Positions 1-5,991 of a stretch of 6,090 bases of DNA are shown piece by piece. Positions within the stretch are counted from its first letter, which is position 1; every line of letters begins with the position of its first letter. Source of the stretch: Maritimibacter sp. (GTDB taxonomy: Bacteria > Pseudomonadota > Alphaproteobacteria > Rhodobacterales > Rhodobacteraceae). Below the pieces are notes generated by a model. The model saw nothing but the letters and a program-made list of their open reading frames with translations, ran no database searches and was not told where the DNA came from. The stretch covers positions 1 to 6,090 of the forward strand of contig DOUP01000057.1 in the NCBI GenBank assembly GCA_003520545.1, read 5' to 3'. A program made the translations under genes and the position numbers.

Positions 1-81
1 GCCCGACAGGATCAGATCGACGCGCTCAAGGACAGTATCGCTGGCATGCCCGTGGACATGGCTTTCGAGGCACAGTCGTGA
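1..81 (+). CDS. C-terminal end of an unidentified upstream gene (partial)
   Basis: An open frame enters from the left edge and ends at TGA 79-81, giving 26 residues that finish in MAFEAQS. Its stop overlaps the GTG start of the next gene (GTGA, 78-81), the usual signature of translational coupling in one operon, so its product probably acts in the same acyl-CoA pathway as the crotonase-type enzyme downstream. The visible tail is acidic and helix-like (QDQIDALKDSIAGM) and carries no motif I can assign to a family. I do not recognise the gene; the coding call rests on the open frame and the coupled overlap. Confidence 0.55.
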   Translation, partial: ARQDQIDALKDSIAGMPVDMAFEAQS

Positions 82-884
82 GCGTGCTCCTGTCCGAAAC
101 CAGGGACGGCATTCGACTTCTGACATTGAATCGCCCCGACCGGCACAACGCCCTGTCGCCAGAGCTGATCTGTCGCCTTGCCGATGCCCTGGAGGCTGCG
201 GCCAAGGACGACGCGGTTCAGGTGCTGGTCCTGACCGGGGCCGGGGAAAGGAGCTTCTGTTCCGGCGGCGATCTTGAATTGACCCTGCCGCTCCTGTCCG
301 GCGCACGGGACCCGGAAACCGAGTGGGATCACCGGATCACCCGAGACCGCGACATCGTGTTTCGCGCGTCGTTCAAAGGCTGGCATTTCCCGAAACCCGT
401 CATTGCCGCGATTAACGGTCATTGCCTTGCGGGTGGGTTCGAAATGATGCTGGGCACCGATATCCGGATCGCCGCAGATCATGCAAAGTTCGGCTTGCCG
501 GAAGCCAAACACGCGCTCATTCCCTTTGCCGGGGCGCTCCCGAGTTTCGCGCGCCAATTGCCGCAGGCCGTCGCGATGGAAATGCTTCTGACCGGCGACA
601 TGGTCGGGGCCGACAGGCTTGCCACCCATGGGCTCTTGAACCGGGTGCTTCCGGGTTCCGAGGTTCTTCCGGCCGCGATGGAGATGGCGGGCAAGATCGC
701 GAGGAACGGGCCGCTCGCGCTGGCGGAAATCAAACGTGCGGTGACAAAAGCGCAAGGCCAGCCGATCGAGACGGGCTGGAACATCGAGACCGAGGCGATG
801 AACCGGATCATGGCGAGCGAAGACGCCCGCGAGGGTCCGCGCGCCTTCATGGAACGGCGCGCGCCCATGTATCGAGGCCGTTAG
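78..884 (+). CDS. Enoyl-CoA hydratase/isomerase family protein (crotonase superfamily, CaiD-like)
   Basis: A complete 268-residue protein, normal length for the family, expected to be a cytosolic enzyme acting on an acyl-CoA thioester, most likely hydrating or dehydrating an enoyl-CoA. Both crotonase oxyanion-hole segments are visible: FCSGGDL (60-66) and GHCLAGGFEMML (114-125). The two acidic residues used by hydratases are present: E122 in GGFEMM and E142 in FGLPEAK. The tail SEDAREGPRAFMERR resembles the CaiD-type ending SEDA-EGP-AF-E-R, and LPEAK is also CaiD-like, so carnitinyl-CoA dehydratase or a related hydratase is possible; the true substrate cannot be read from sequence. The GTG start at 78 is favoured by its 4-base overlap with the upstream stop and a weak GAGG at 67-70, 7 nt before it. 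It converges on the glycosyltransferase gene, with overlapping stop codons at 881-884. Confidence 0.9.
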   Translation: MSVLLSETRDGIRLLTLNRPDRHNALSPELICRLADALEAAAKDDAVQVLVLTGAGERSFCSGGDLELTLPLLSGARDPETEWDHRITRDRDIVFRASFKGWHFPKPVIAAINGHCLAGGFEMMLGTDIRIAADHAKFGLPEAKHALIPFAGALPSFARQLPQAVAMEMLLTGDMVGADRLATHGLLNRVLPGSEVLPAAMEMAGKIARNGPLALAEIKRAVTKAQGQPIETGWNIETEAMNRIMASEDAREGPRAFMERRAPMYRGR

Positions 885-1960
885 GTCGGTCTACGCAACG
901 CCCGCCATAGTTTGCGCCACCAGACATTGCGCCTGGCCTCTTCCTCCGGGTCGTGGTGCGGAAGCCGCGCGGCCATGCGCAGGTGATACCGATAGCGCGA
1001 GTCATTCCGCACGTCGTCGCCCTGTTTGTCCGCCATGAATTTCAGAAAGTCCGCGCAGCACAGGTGATGCAACCGCAGGATGCCCGGAATGGCGACGAGT
1101 TGATCGTAGTGCTTCCGGAACGCGTCTTCGTGCCGGAGGGCCGATGTGTTGCGCATCCGGTTCTTGTCGAAATCCTTGAAGAACTGGTCGGTGTAGCGGT
1201 CGAGATGCGCCGCAGCCCCAAGACGTCCGCGCTTGTATTCGAACTGCTCGTGGGATTGCAGCGCGTAGTGATTGACCTGGGCCATCTTGTTGGTGACACG
1301 GTCGTGCGGCGTTCCGTTGATCTTGTTCTCGACTGGGTGGTAATCGGGAAATCTCGACCCGTCGGCGAGCAGGAACACGCGATCTTCCTCGCCCCACGGT
1401 TTGTCGCCGCGCCAGCCGCGCGGACCATGGGAGCGGATGCGACCGAACTCGACCGGGTTCTTGTAAAACGTCTTGTAGCACTTGCCGGAGCGCGAACCTT
1501 CGAGCGCGGATTTCCGGAAACGGTGACGGATGAAGGTATCTTCCCAGTGTTCATGGCCGGAGGATCCGAAGATCCGCCAGTTGATCGCCATGCCGTAGCC
1601 TTTGCCGTCGATCTCTTCGGCCAGCGCGGCGGCTGATCCGTCCCCGACATGGATGACGAGGTATTCGTCGATGTCCGAGGACCAGAGCCACTTTGCATTC
1701 TTCACCAACCGATGATTGGTCGCGACCGCGTGGTTCTGAGGTTGCGGTGGGCGGTTCGGATCAACCTCGTTCTTCTTTTGCACGAGGATGTCGGCCTTCT
1801 CCAGCACGCGCAGCATTTGCGGTGAATGATCCGTGCAGTCGTTGTGGACGACGAGAAAGCTCTCGAACCCCAGCATCCGGTACCAGGCCAGCCATTCAAG
1901 CAGGAACGGCCCCTCGTTCCAGACGGAGGTCACGACAACGCTGTCCCTGAGTAGCCGCAT
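881..1960 (-). CDS. Family 2 glycosyltransferase (Glyco_tranf_2_4 type)
   Basis: A 359-residue protein likely to move a sugar from an activated donor to a glycan, lipid or protein acceptor; donor and acceptor are unknown. The N-terminus has the family pattern VTSVWNEGPFLLEWLAWYRMLGF (10-32), beginning the nucleotide-binding fold, then VVHNDCTD (37-44). WSSDIDEYL (93-101) carries the acidic DxDE metal/nucleotide-binding motif. Later family-style blocks are NWRIFGSSGH (127-136) and VNHYALQSHEQFEYKRGR (229-246). I see no signal peptide or membrane span. The C-terminus is basic and tryptophan-rich (RNVWWRKLWRALRR, 344-357) and could lie on a membrane surface; that is inference. Its ATG follows the lipoprotein stop by 12 nt in the same frame, so the two genes probably share a message. 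The ATG is preceded directly by AGGGGA, too close for a good ribosome-binding site; a weaker GGGA lies 7 nt upstream. Confidence 0.85.
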   Translation of the reverse strand: MRLLRDSVVVTSVWNEGPFLLEWLAWYRMLGFESFLVVHNDCTDHSPQMLRVLEKADILVQKKNEVDPNRPPQPQNHAVATNHRLVKNAKWLWSSDIDEYLVIHVGDGSAAALAEEIDGKGYGMAINWRIFGSSGHEHWEDTFIRHRFRKSALEGSRSGKCYKTFYKNPVEFGRIRSHGPRGWRGDKPWGEEDRVFLLADGSRFPDYHPVENKINGTPHDRVTNKMAQVNHYALQSHEQFEYKRGRLGAAAHLDRYTDQFFKDFDKNRMRNTSALRHEDAFRKHYDQLVAIPGILRLHHLCCADFLKFMADKQGDDVRNDSRYRYHLRMAARLPHHDPEEEARRNVWWRKLWRALRRPT

Positions 1961-1972
1961 TCCCCTGTCCCG

Positions 1973-2590
1973 TCAGTCGTTCTCGACGAGATAGAACTTG
2001 CCAGTCGTGGGATTGATCGTGAAGCCCCCGGTGCCCGAGGTTGTCACGCTGCCGGTCACGGCGCTTGCGCTGTCGGTGATGTCCCGGAAGGTTCCGTTCA
2101 TGTTCATCGAAACGGTCGACGTATTCGCGCCGTCCACGATCTGGCCGGTCGTGGTGGACATGGCGAGCGTGTTCCCGGACACGGCCCCCGTAAGGATAGC
2201 CGCGCCGCCAAGGTCCTTGGTCTTGGTGCCGCTGTCGTCGTAAAGCGCGAAGTTGTCCACGACGGCCGACGCCGACCCGTTGTTCAGGTTCGTGACCGTC
2301 GCGTCGATCGCGCCGGTCATGAACCCGTTGATACCGCCGGACACATCGGTGCCCATGCCGCCGATATAGCGCGCCGAGCCCGAGTTGGGCATCGAGGTCG
2401 TGACGGGCGCAGAGCGCACGTATTGATAGGCGAGCAGGAAATCCGCCTCGCCATCCGCGTCCACCTTGCCGGTATCCACACCGGGGGAGGCGTCGATCAA
2501 TGCCGCGTCTTTGCTTGTCAGGGGAGTGTTTGCACAGCCTGCGACGGCCATCATGGCGGCCACCGCCGCCAGCGTCAAAAGTCTTTCCAT
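1973..2590 (-). CDS. Small lipoprotein with TbpB-like beta-barrel signature
   Basis: A 205-residue exported lipoprotein. Residues 1-18 form a short signal peptide (basic start, hydrophobic run LLTLAAVAAMMAV) ending in the lipobox V-A-G-C, with C19 as the lipidated residue and the only cysteine in the protein. The mature part is rich in Gly, Ser, Thr, Asn and Ala and alternates hydrophobic and polar residues as in beta strands. SMPNSGSARYIGGM (66-79) resembles the MP-SG-A-Y-G opening of the single beta-barrel domain in TbpB-like and factor-H-binding-like proteins; GAIDATVTNLNNGSASAVVDNF (93-114) fits strands of such a barrel. The C-terminus (GFTINPTTGKFYLVEND) is less typical. True transferrin binding is unlikely in a free-living bacterium. 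GAGG (2601-2604 on the other strand) lies 10 nt before the ATG, and a sigma70-type promoter candidate lies about 60 nt upstream. Lipoprotein status is fairly secure; the barrel family is a similarity judgement. Confidence 0.72.
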   Translation of the reverse strand: MERLLTLAAVAAMMAVAGCANTPLTSKDAALIDASPGVDTGKVDADGEADFLLAYQYVRSAPVTTSMPNSGSARYIGGMGTDVSGGINGFMTGAIDATVTNLNNGSASAVVDNFALYDDSGTKTKDLGGAAILTGAVSGNTLAMSTTTGQIVDGANTSTVSMNMNGTFRDITDSASAVTGSVTTSGTGGFTINPTTGKFYLVEND

Positions 2591-2648
2591 CTGTTACCCG
2601 CCTCAAATGGGTGATTGCGGCCCGTTTTCGGTGCCTTTATTATGGCGC

Positions 2649-2677
2649 AGTATCTGACCAAACCCCCTGTTTGGCAA
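2649..2677 (-). promoter_or_regulatory. Candidate sigma70-type promoter for the lipoprotein/glycosyltransferase unit
   Basis: Read on the minus strand, TTGCCA (2677-2672, five of six matches to TTGACA) is followed after exactly 17 nt by GATACT (2654-2649, four of six matches to TATAAT). Transcription would start near 2642, leaving a leader of about 50 nt before the ATG at 2590. A second AT-rich hexamer, CATAAT, lies slightly downstream but has no well-spaced -35 partner. The call rests on sequence match only. Confidence 0.45.
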
Positions 2678-2725
2678 GGATCAACGGCTTTCCGCCGGAA
2701 GCGGGTGAAAAGTGTTGCCCTAGCG

Positions 2726-2754
2726 TTGACAAGGCCAGCGACTCCCCATATACG
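2726..2754 (+). promoter_or_regulatory. Candidate sigma70-type promoter for the rpsL-rpsG-fusA-tuf operon
   Basis: A perfect -35 hexamer TTGACA (2726-2731) is followed after 17 nt by TATACG (2749-2754, four of six matches including the key TA at the start). The start point would lie near 2761. It is the best promoter-like sequence in the gap upstream of rpsL and faces the right way. The -35 boxes of this and the divergent lipoprotein promoter are separated by 48 nt, so the two polymerases would bind almost back to back. Confidence 0.65.
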
Positions 2755-2934
2755 GCGCGCACCCGGACCAAGGGGGCACTGTGCCCGTGGGTGTCCGAAT
2801 TCAAAACTGAAGTGGCCACGATCCGGGCTGAAACGCCCCGATCCTCTGAGAAACCCACCGCGTCGCCCCGGCATATGGGGGCGGGTGCGGTATCGTGCGT
2901 TTTACGGACGCGTAGGCGCATTTCGAGATGAACC

Positions 2935-2948
2935 GGGGCGCGCGCCCC
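2935..2948. repeat. Perfect 14-bp GC palindrome in the rpsL leader
   Basis: GGGGCGCGCGCCCC equals its own reverse complement. In RNA it would give a 5-bp G/C stem with a GCGC loop, ending 37 nt before the rpsL ATG. There is no following T-run. Confidence 0.6.
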
Positions 2949-2958
2949 ATTGAACATA

Positions 2959-2970
2959 GTGTTGCAACAC
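2959..2970. promoter_or_regulatory. Perfect 12-bp palindrome abutting the rpsL ribosome-binding site
   Basis: GTGTTGCAACAC is a perfect dyad that ends immediately before the purine-rich ribosome-binding sequence GGGGAA (2971-2976). As DNA it has the form of an operator for a dimeric regulator; as RNA it would form only a 4-bp stem with a TGCA loop. The palindrome itself is certain; its role is unknown. Confidence 0.45.
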
Positions 2971-2988
2971 GGGGAACGAAGCCCAATG
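2971..2988 (+). promoter_or_regulatory. Ribosome-binding site that fixes the rpsL start
   Basis: GGGGAA (2971-2976) lies 9 nt before the ATG at 2986. A TTG 36 nt further upstream would open the same frame, but it would add twelve residues (MNIVLQHGERSP) absent from S12 proteins. The ATG gives the canonical MPTIQQLIRK start. Confidence 0.8.
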
Positions 2989-3357
2989 CCAACGATCCAA
3001 CAGCTGATCCGCAAGCCGCGTCAGCCGAAAGTCAAACGCTCCAAGTCGATGCACCTGGAGTCCTGCCCGCAAAAACGGGGCGTCTGCACGCGCGTCTACA
3101 CGACGACGCCGAAGAAGCCGAACTCCGCTATGCGTAAAGTCGCCAAGGTCCGTCTGACCAATGGCTACGAAGTCATCAGCTACATCCCCGGTGAGAGCCA
3201 CAACCTTCAGGAACACTCCGTGGTTCTGATCCGTGGCGGCCGTGTGAAAGACCTTCCGGGTGTCCGTTACCACATCCTTCGCGGTGTGCTGGATACCCAG
3301 GGCGTCAAAGATCGTAAGCAGCGTCGTTCGAAATACGGCGCGAAGCGTCCGAAGTAA
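2986..3357 (+). CDS. rpsL: 30S ribosomal protein S12
   Basis: S12 sits at the decoding centre of the 30S subunit and helps check codon-anticodon pairing. The 123-residue product has the family length and sequence from end to end: PTIQQLIRKPR (2-12), CPQKRGVCTRVYTTTPKKPNSAMRK (27-51), HNLQEHSVVLIRGGRVKDLPGVRYH (72-96) and the basic tail RSKYGAKRPK. The two lysines whose change gives streptomycin resistance, K43 in TPKKPNS and K88 in GRVKDLPG, are both the sensitive wild-type form. D89 is the aspartate that RimO methylthiolates in many bacteria. It is the first gene of the operon; its stop TAA overlaps the ribosome-binding site of rpsG (TAAGGAG), and only 12 nt separate the genes. Confidence 0.99.
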   Translation: MPTIQQLIRKPRQPKVKRSKSMHLESCPQKRGVCTRVYTTTPKKPNSAMRKVAKVRLTNGYEVISYIPGESHNLQEHSVVLIRGGRVKDLPGVRYHILRGVLDTQGVKDRKQRRSKYGAKRPK

Positions 3358-3369
3358 GGAGAGACTGGT

Positions 3370-3840
3370 ATGTCCCGTCGTCACGCCGCTGAGAAGCGCG
3401 AAATTCTGCCCGACGCCAAGTACGGCGATAAGGTTCTCACCAAGTTCATGAACAACCTCATGATCGACGGCAAGAAATCCGCCGCCGAGAAGATCGTCTA
3501 CAACGCGCTTGACCGCGTCGAAGACAAGGTGAAGCGGGCTCCGGTGGAAATCTTCCACGAAGCGCTCGACAACATCAAACCCTCGGTCGAGGTCCGCTCG
3601 CGCCGCGTGGGTGGTGCCACCTACCAGGTGCCTGTCGAAGTGCGCCCTGAGCGTCGTGAAGCGCTCGCGATCCGCTGGCTCATCAACGCCTGCCGTGGTC
3701 GCAACGAGAACACGATGGAAGAACGCCTTGCCGGTGAGCTGCTCGATGCAGTGAACGGTCGCGGCACCGCCGTGAAGAAGCGCGAAGACACGCACAAGAT
3801 GGCCGACGCGAACAAAGCGTTCAGCCATTACCGCTGGTAA
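3370..3840 (+). CDS. rpsG: 30S ribosomal protein S7
   Basis: S7 binds the 3' major domain of 16S rRNA, starts assembly of the 30S head and lines the E-site region. The 156-residue protein matches the common bacterial length. It starts MSRRHAAEKREILPDAKYGD, carries the conserved RSRRVGGATYQVPVEV block (76-91), and ends HKMADANKAFSHYRW. The start is set by AAGGAG (3356-3361), 8 nt before the ATG and overlapping the rpsL stop, which suggests coupling to rpsL translation. In E. coli S7 represses the operon by binding an intercistronic site of roughly 100 nt between rpsL and rpsG; here that gap is 12 nt, so the site cannot exist in that form. Confidence 0.99.
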   Translation: MSRRHAAEKREILPDAKYGDKVLTKFMNNLMIDGKKSAAEKIVYNALDRVEDKVKRAPVEIFHEALDNIKPSVEVRSRRVGGATYQVPVEVRPERREALAIRWLINACRGRNENTMEERLAGELLDAVNGRGTAVKKREDTHKMADANKAFSHYRW

Positions 3841-3864
3841 CTCCAAGTTCAAAGGCCCATCAAA

Positions 3865-5988
3865 ATGGCACGCGACTATCCCCTCGAACGGTACCGTAAC
3901 TTCGGCATCATGGCTCACATTGATGCCGGCAAGACCACGTGTTCCGAGCGTATCCTTTTCTACACCGGCAAGTCCCACAATCTCGGTGAGGTGCACGATG
4001 GTGCAGCCACCATGGACTGGATGGAGCAGGAGCAGGAACGCGGCATCACCATCACCTCCGCTGCAACGACGACGTTCTGGCAGTGGCAGGAAGATCCGAC
4101 CGCCGAAGGCACCGATGACACCAAGTATCGGATGAACATCATCGACACCCCCGGCCACGTTGACTTCACCATCGAAGTCGAGCGTTCGCTGGCCGTGCTC
4201 GACGGGGCTGTCGCCGTGCTCGACGCCAACGCTGGCGTTGAACCGCAGACCGAAACCGTTTGGCGCCAGGCTGACCGCTACAAGGTTCCGCGCATCGTCT
4301 TCGTCAACAAGATGGACAAGATCGGCGCAGATTTTTTCAACTGCGTGCACATGATCGAAGACCGCACCGGCGCTGTTGCCTGCCCGATCCAGTTCCCGAT
4401 CGGCGCGGAAAACGAGCTGGAAGGCATCGTCGACCTCGTGACCATGGAAGAGTGGGTCTGGCAGGGTGAAGACCTTGGTGCCTCCTGGGTGCGCCAGCCG
4501 ATCCGTGACAGCCTGAAAGAAACGGCTGACGAATGGCGCGCGAAACTCGTCGAAAATGCCGTCGAAATGGACGACGACGCGATGATGGAATACCTCGAAG
4601 GCAACGAGCCCGACGTTCCAACGCTTCGCAAGCTCATCCGCAAGGGCACGCTCGACCTGAAATTCGTTCCGGTTCTGGGTGGCTCCGCGTTCAAGAACAA
4701 AGGCGTCCAGCCGCTTCTGAATGCTGTTGTCGATTACCTGCCGAGCCCGCTCGACGTGGTCGATTACATGGGCTTCTCGCCGGACGATGAGACCGAAGAG
4801 CGGAACATCCCGCGTCGTGCGGACGATGAAATGCCGTTCTCGGGCCTCGCGTTCAAGATCATGAACGACCCCTTCGTGGGCTCGCTGACCTTCACCCGCA
4901 TCTACTCGGGCGTCCTCAACAAGGGCGAAACCGTGCAGAACTCGACGAAGGGTAAGAAAGAGCGCATCGGTCGTATGATGATGATGCACTCGAACAACCG
5001 CGAAGAGATCGAAGAAGCGTTTGCTGGCGACATCATCGCGCTGGCGGGTCTCAAGGACACCACCACGGGTGACACGCTGTGTGATCCCAAGGCGCAGGTC
5101 GTTCTCGAAACCATGACCTTCCCCGATCCGGTGATCGAGATCGCGGTCGAGCCGAAAACCAAGGCCGACCAGGAGAAGATGTCCCAGGGCCTCGCGCGCC
5201 TCGCCGCCGAAGACCCGTCCTTCCGTGTCGAAACCGACCTCGAGTCCGGCCAGACCATCATGAAGGGCATGGGCGAACTTCACCTCGACATCCTCGTTGA
5301 CCGCCTCAAGCGTGAGTTCAAGGTGGAAGCCAACATCGGCGCGCCGCAGGTGGCTTACCGGGAGACCATCGGTCACGAGATCGAGCACTCCTACACCCAC
5401 AAGAAACAGTCGGGTGGTTCGGGTCAGTTCGCTGAAGTGAAGATGATCATCTCGCCGACAGAGCCGGGCGAAGGCTACTCCTTCGAAAGCCGCATCGTCG
5501 GTGGTTCGGTGCCGAAGGAATACATTCCGGGCGTCGAGAAGGGCATCAACTCGGTTATGGACTCCGGTCCGCTTGCCGGCTTCCCGGTCATCGACTTCAA
5601 GGTCGCGCTCATCGACGGCAAGTTCCACGACGTGGACTCCTCGGTGCTCGCCTTTGAAATCGCATCGCGGATGTGCATGCGTGAAGGTCTGAAAAAGGCT
5701 GGCGCGAAACTGCTCGAACCGATGATGAAGGTCGAAGTCGTGACGCCGGAAGAATACACTGGTGGCATCATCGGTGACCTCACCTCCCGTCGTGGGCAGG
5801 TGTCCGGTCAGGCCCCGCGCGGCAACGCCGTGGCAATCGACGCCTTCGTGCCGCTGGCAAACATGTTTGGCTACATCAACACCCTGCGCTCCATGTCCTC
5901 GGGCCGCGCGCAGTTCACGATGCAGTTCGACCACTACGAACCGGTTCCGTCGAACATCTCGGAAGAGATCCAGCAGCAATACGCATAA
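3865..5988 (+). CDS. fusA: Translation elongation factor G
   Basis: EF-G is the GTPase that drives translocation of tRNA and mRNA and, with RRF, splits ribosomes. The 707-residue protein has all five G motifs: AHIDAGKT (17-24), RGITI (59-63), DTPGH (94-98, with H98 matching the catalytic histidine), NKMD (148-151) and SAF (274-276). The middle includes GMGELHLDILVDRLKREF of domain III. Domain IV has GGSGQFAEV and the tip loop FHDVDSS (587-593), which reaches the decoding site, with H588 at the position equivalent to eEF2 diphthamide. Domain V has GGIIGDLTSRRGQVSG. A stretch around 75-88 (QEDPTAEGTDDTKY) looks like a small acidic insertion before the third G motif relative to E. coli. AAAGG (3851-3855) lies 9 nt before the ATG. 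It follows rpsG by 24 nt. Confidence 0.99.
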   Translation: MARDYPLERYRNFGIMAHIDAGKTTCSERILFYTGKSHNLGEVHDGAATMDWMEQEQERGITITSAATTTFWQWQEDPTAEGTDDTKYRMNIIDTPGHVDFTIEVERSLAVLDGAVAVLDANAGVEPQTETVWRQADRYKVPRIVFVNKMDKIGADFFNCVHMIEDRTGAVACPIQFPIGAENELEGIVDLVTMEEWVWQGEDLGASWVRQPIRDSLKETADEWRAKLVENAVEMDDDAMMEYLEGNEPDVPTLRKLIRKGTLDLKFVPVLGGSAFKNKGVQPLLNAVVDYLPSPLDVVDYMGFSPDDETEERNIPRRADDEMPFSGLAFKIMNDPFVGSLTFTRIYSGVLNKGETVQNSTKGKKERIGRMMMMHSNNREEIEEAFAGDIIALAGLKDTTTGDTLCDPKAQVVLETMTFPDPVIEIAVEPKTKADQEKMSQGLARLAAEDPSFRVETDLESGQTIMKGMGELHLDILVDRLKREFKVEANIGAPQVAYRETIGHEIEHSYTHKKQSGGSGQFAEVKMIISPTEPGEGYSFESRIVGGSVPKEYIPGVEKGINSVMDSGPLAGFPVIDFKVALIDGKFHDVDSSVLAFEIASRMCMREGLKKAGAKLLEPMMKVEVVTPEEYTGGIIGDLTSRRGQVSGQAPRGNAVAIDAFVPLANMFGYINTLRSMSSGRAQFTMQFDHYEPVPSNISEEIQQQYA

Positions 5989-5991
5989 GCA

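Larger units (their letters stand above)
2761..2985 (+). promoter_or_regulatory. Structured 5' leader of the str operon
   Basis: About 225 nt between the predicted start point and rpsL contain no convincing gene but several inverted repeats. These are CGGAC 2764-2768 with GTCCG 2793-2797, enclosing the palindrome GGGCACTGTGCCC (2774-2786); GATCCGGGC 2820-2828 with GCCCCGATC 2835-2843 (one C-C mismatch, loop TGAAAC); GCCCC 2865-2869 with GGGGC 2878-2882; the palindrome at 2935-2948; and the palindrome at 2959-2970. None is followed by a T-run, so no classical intrinsic terminator is evident. The leader may fold and regulate, but GC-rich DNA produces such repeats by chance and its function is inference. 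Confidence 0.4.

Noticed and set aside
12..755. A 247-codon minus-strand frame opposite the crotonase gene
   Set aside because: It is a shadow of a gene with clear catalytic motifs; the translation has no recognisable domain.
953..1636. A 227-codon plus-strand frame opposite the glycosyltransferase
   Set aside because: The minus-strand frame carries the DxDE motif and other family blocks across its length; the opposite frame shows none.
2950..2985. A longer S12 starting at TTG 2950
   Set aside because: The extra 12 residues are not part of S12, the TTG has no good ribosome-binding site, and the ATG at 2986 has one and gives the standard N-terminus.
2500..3014. Several overlapping open frames of 60-140 codons on both strands in the gap before rpsL
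   Set aside because: They overlap each other, the promoters and known gene ends, have Arg/Pro/Gly-rich compositions typical of random GC-rich frames, and lack ribosome-binding sites or conserved-looking motifs.
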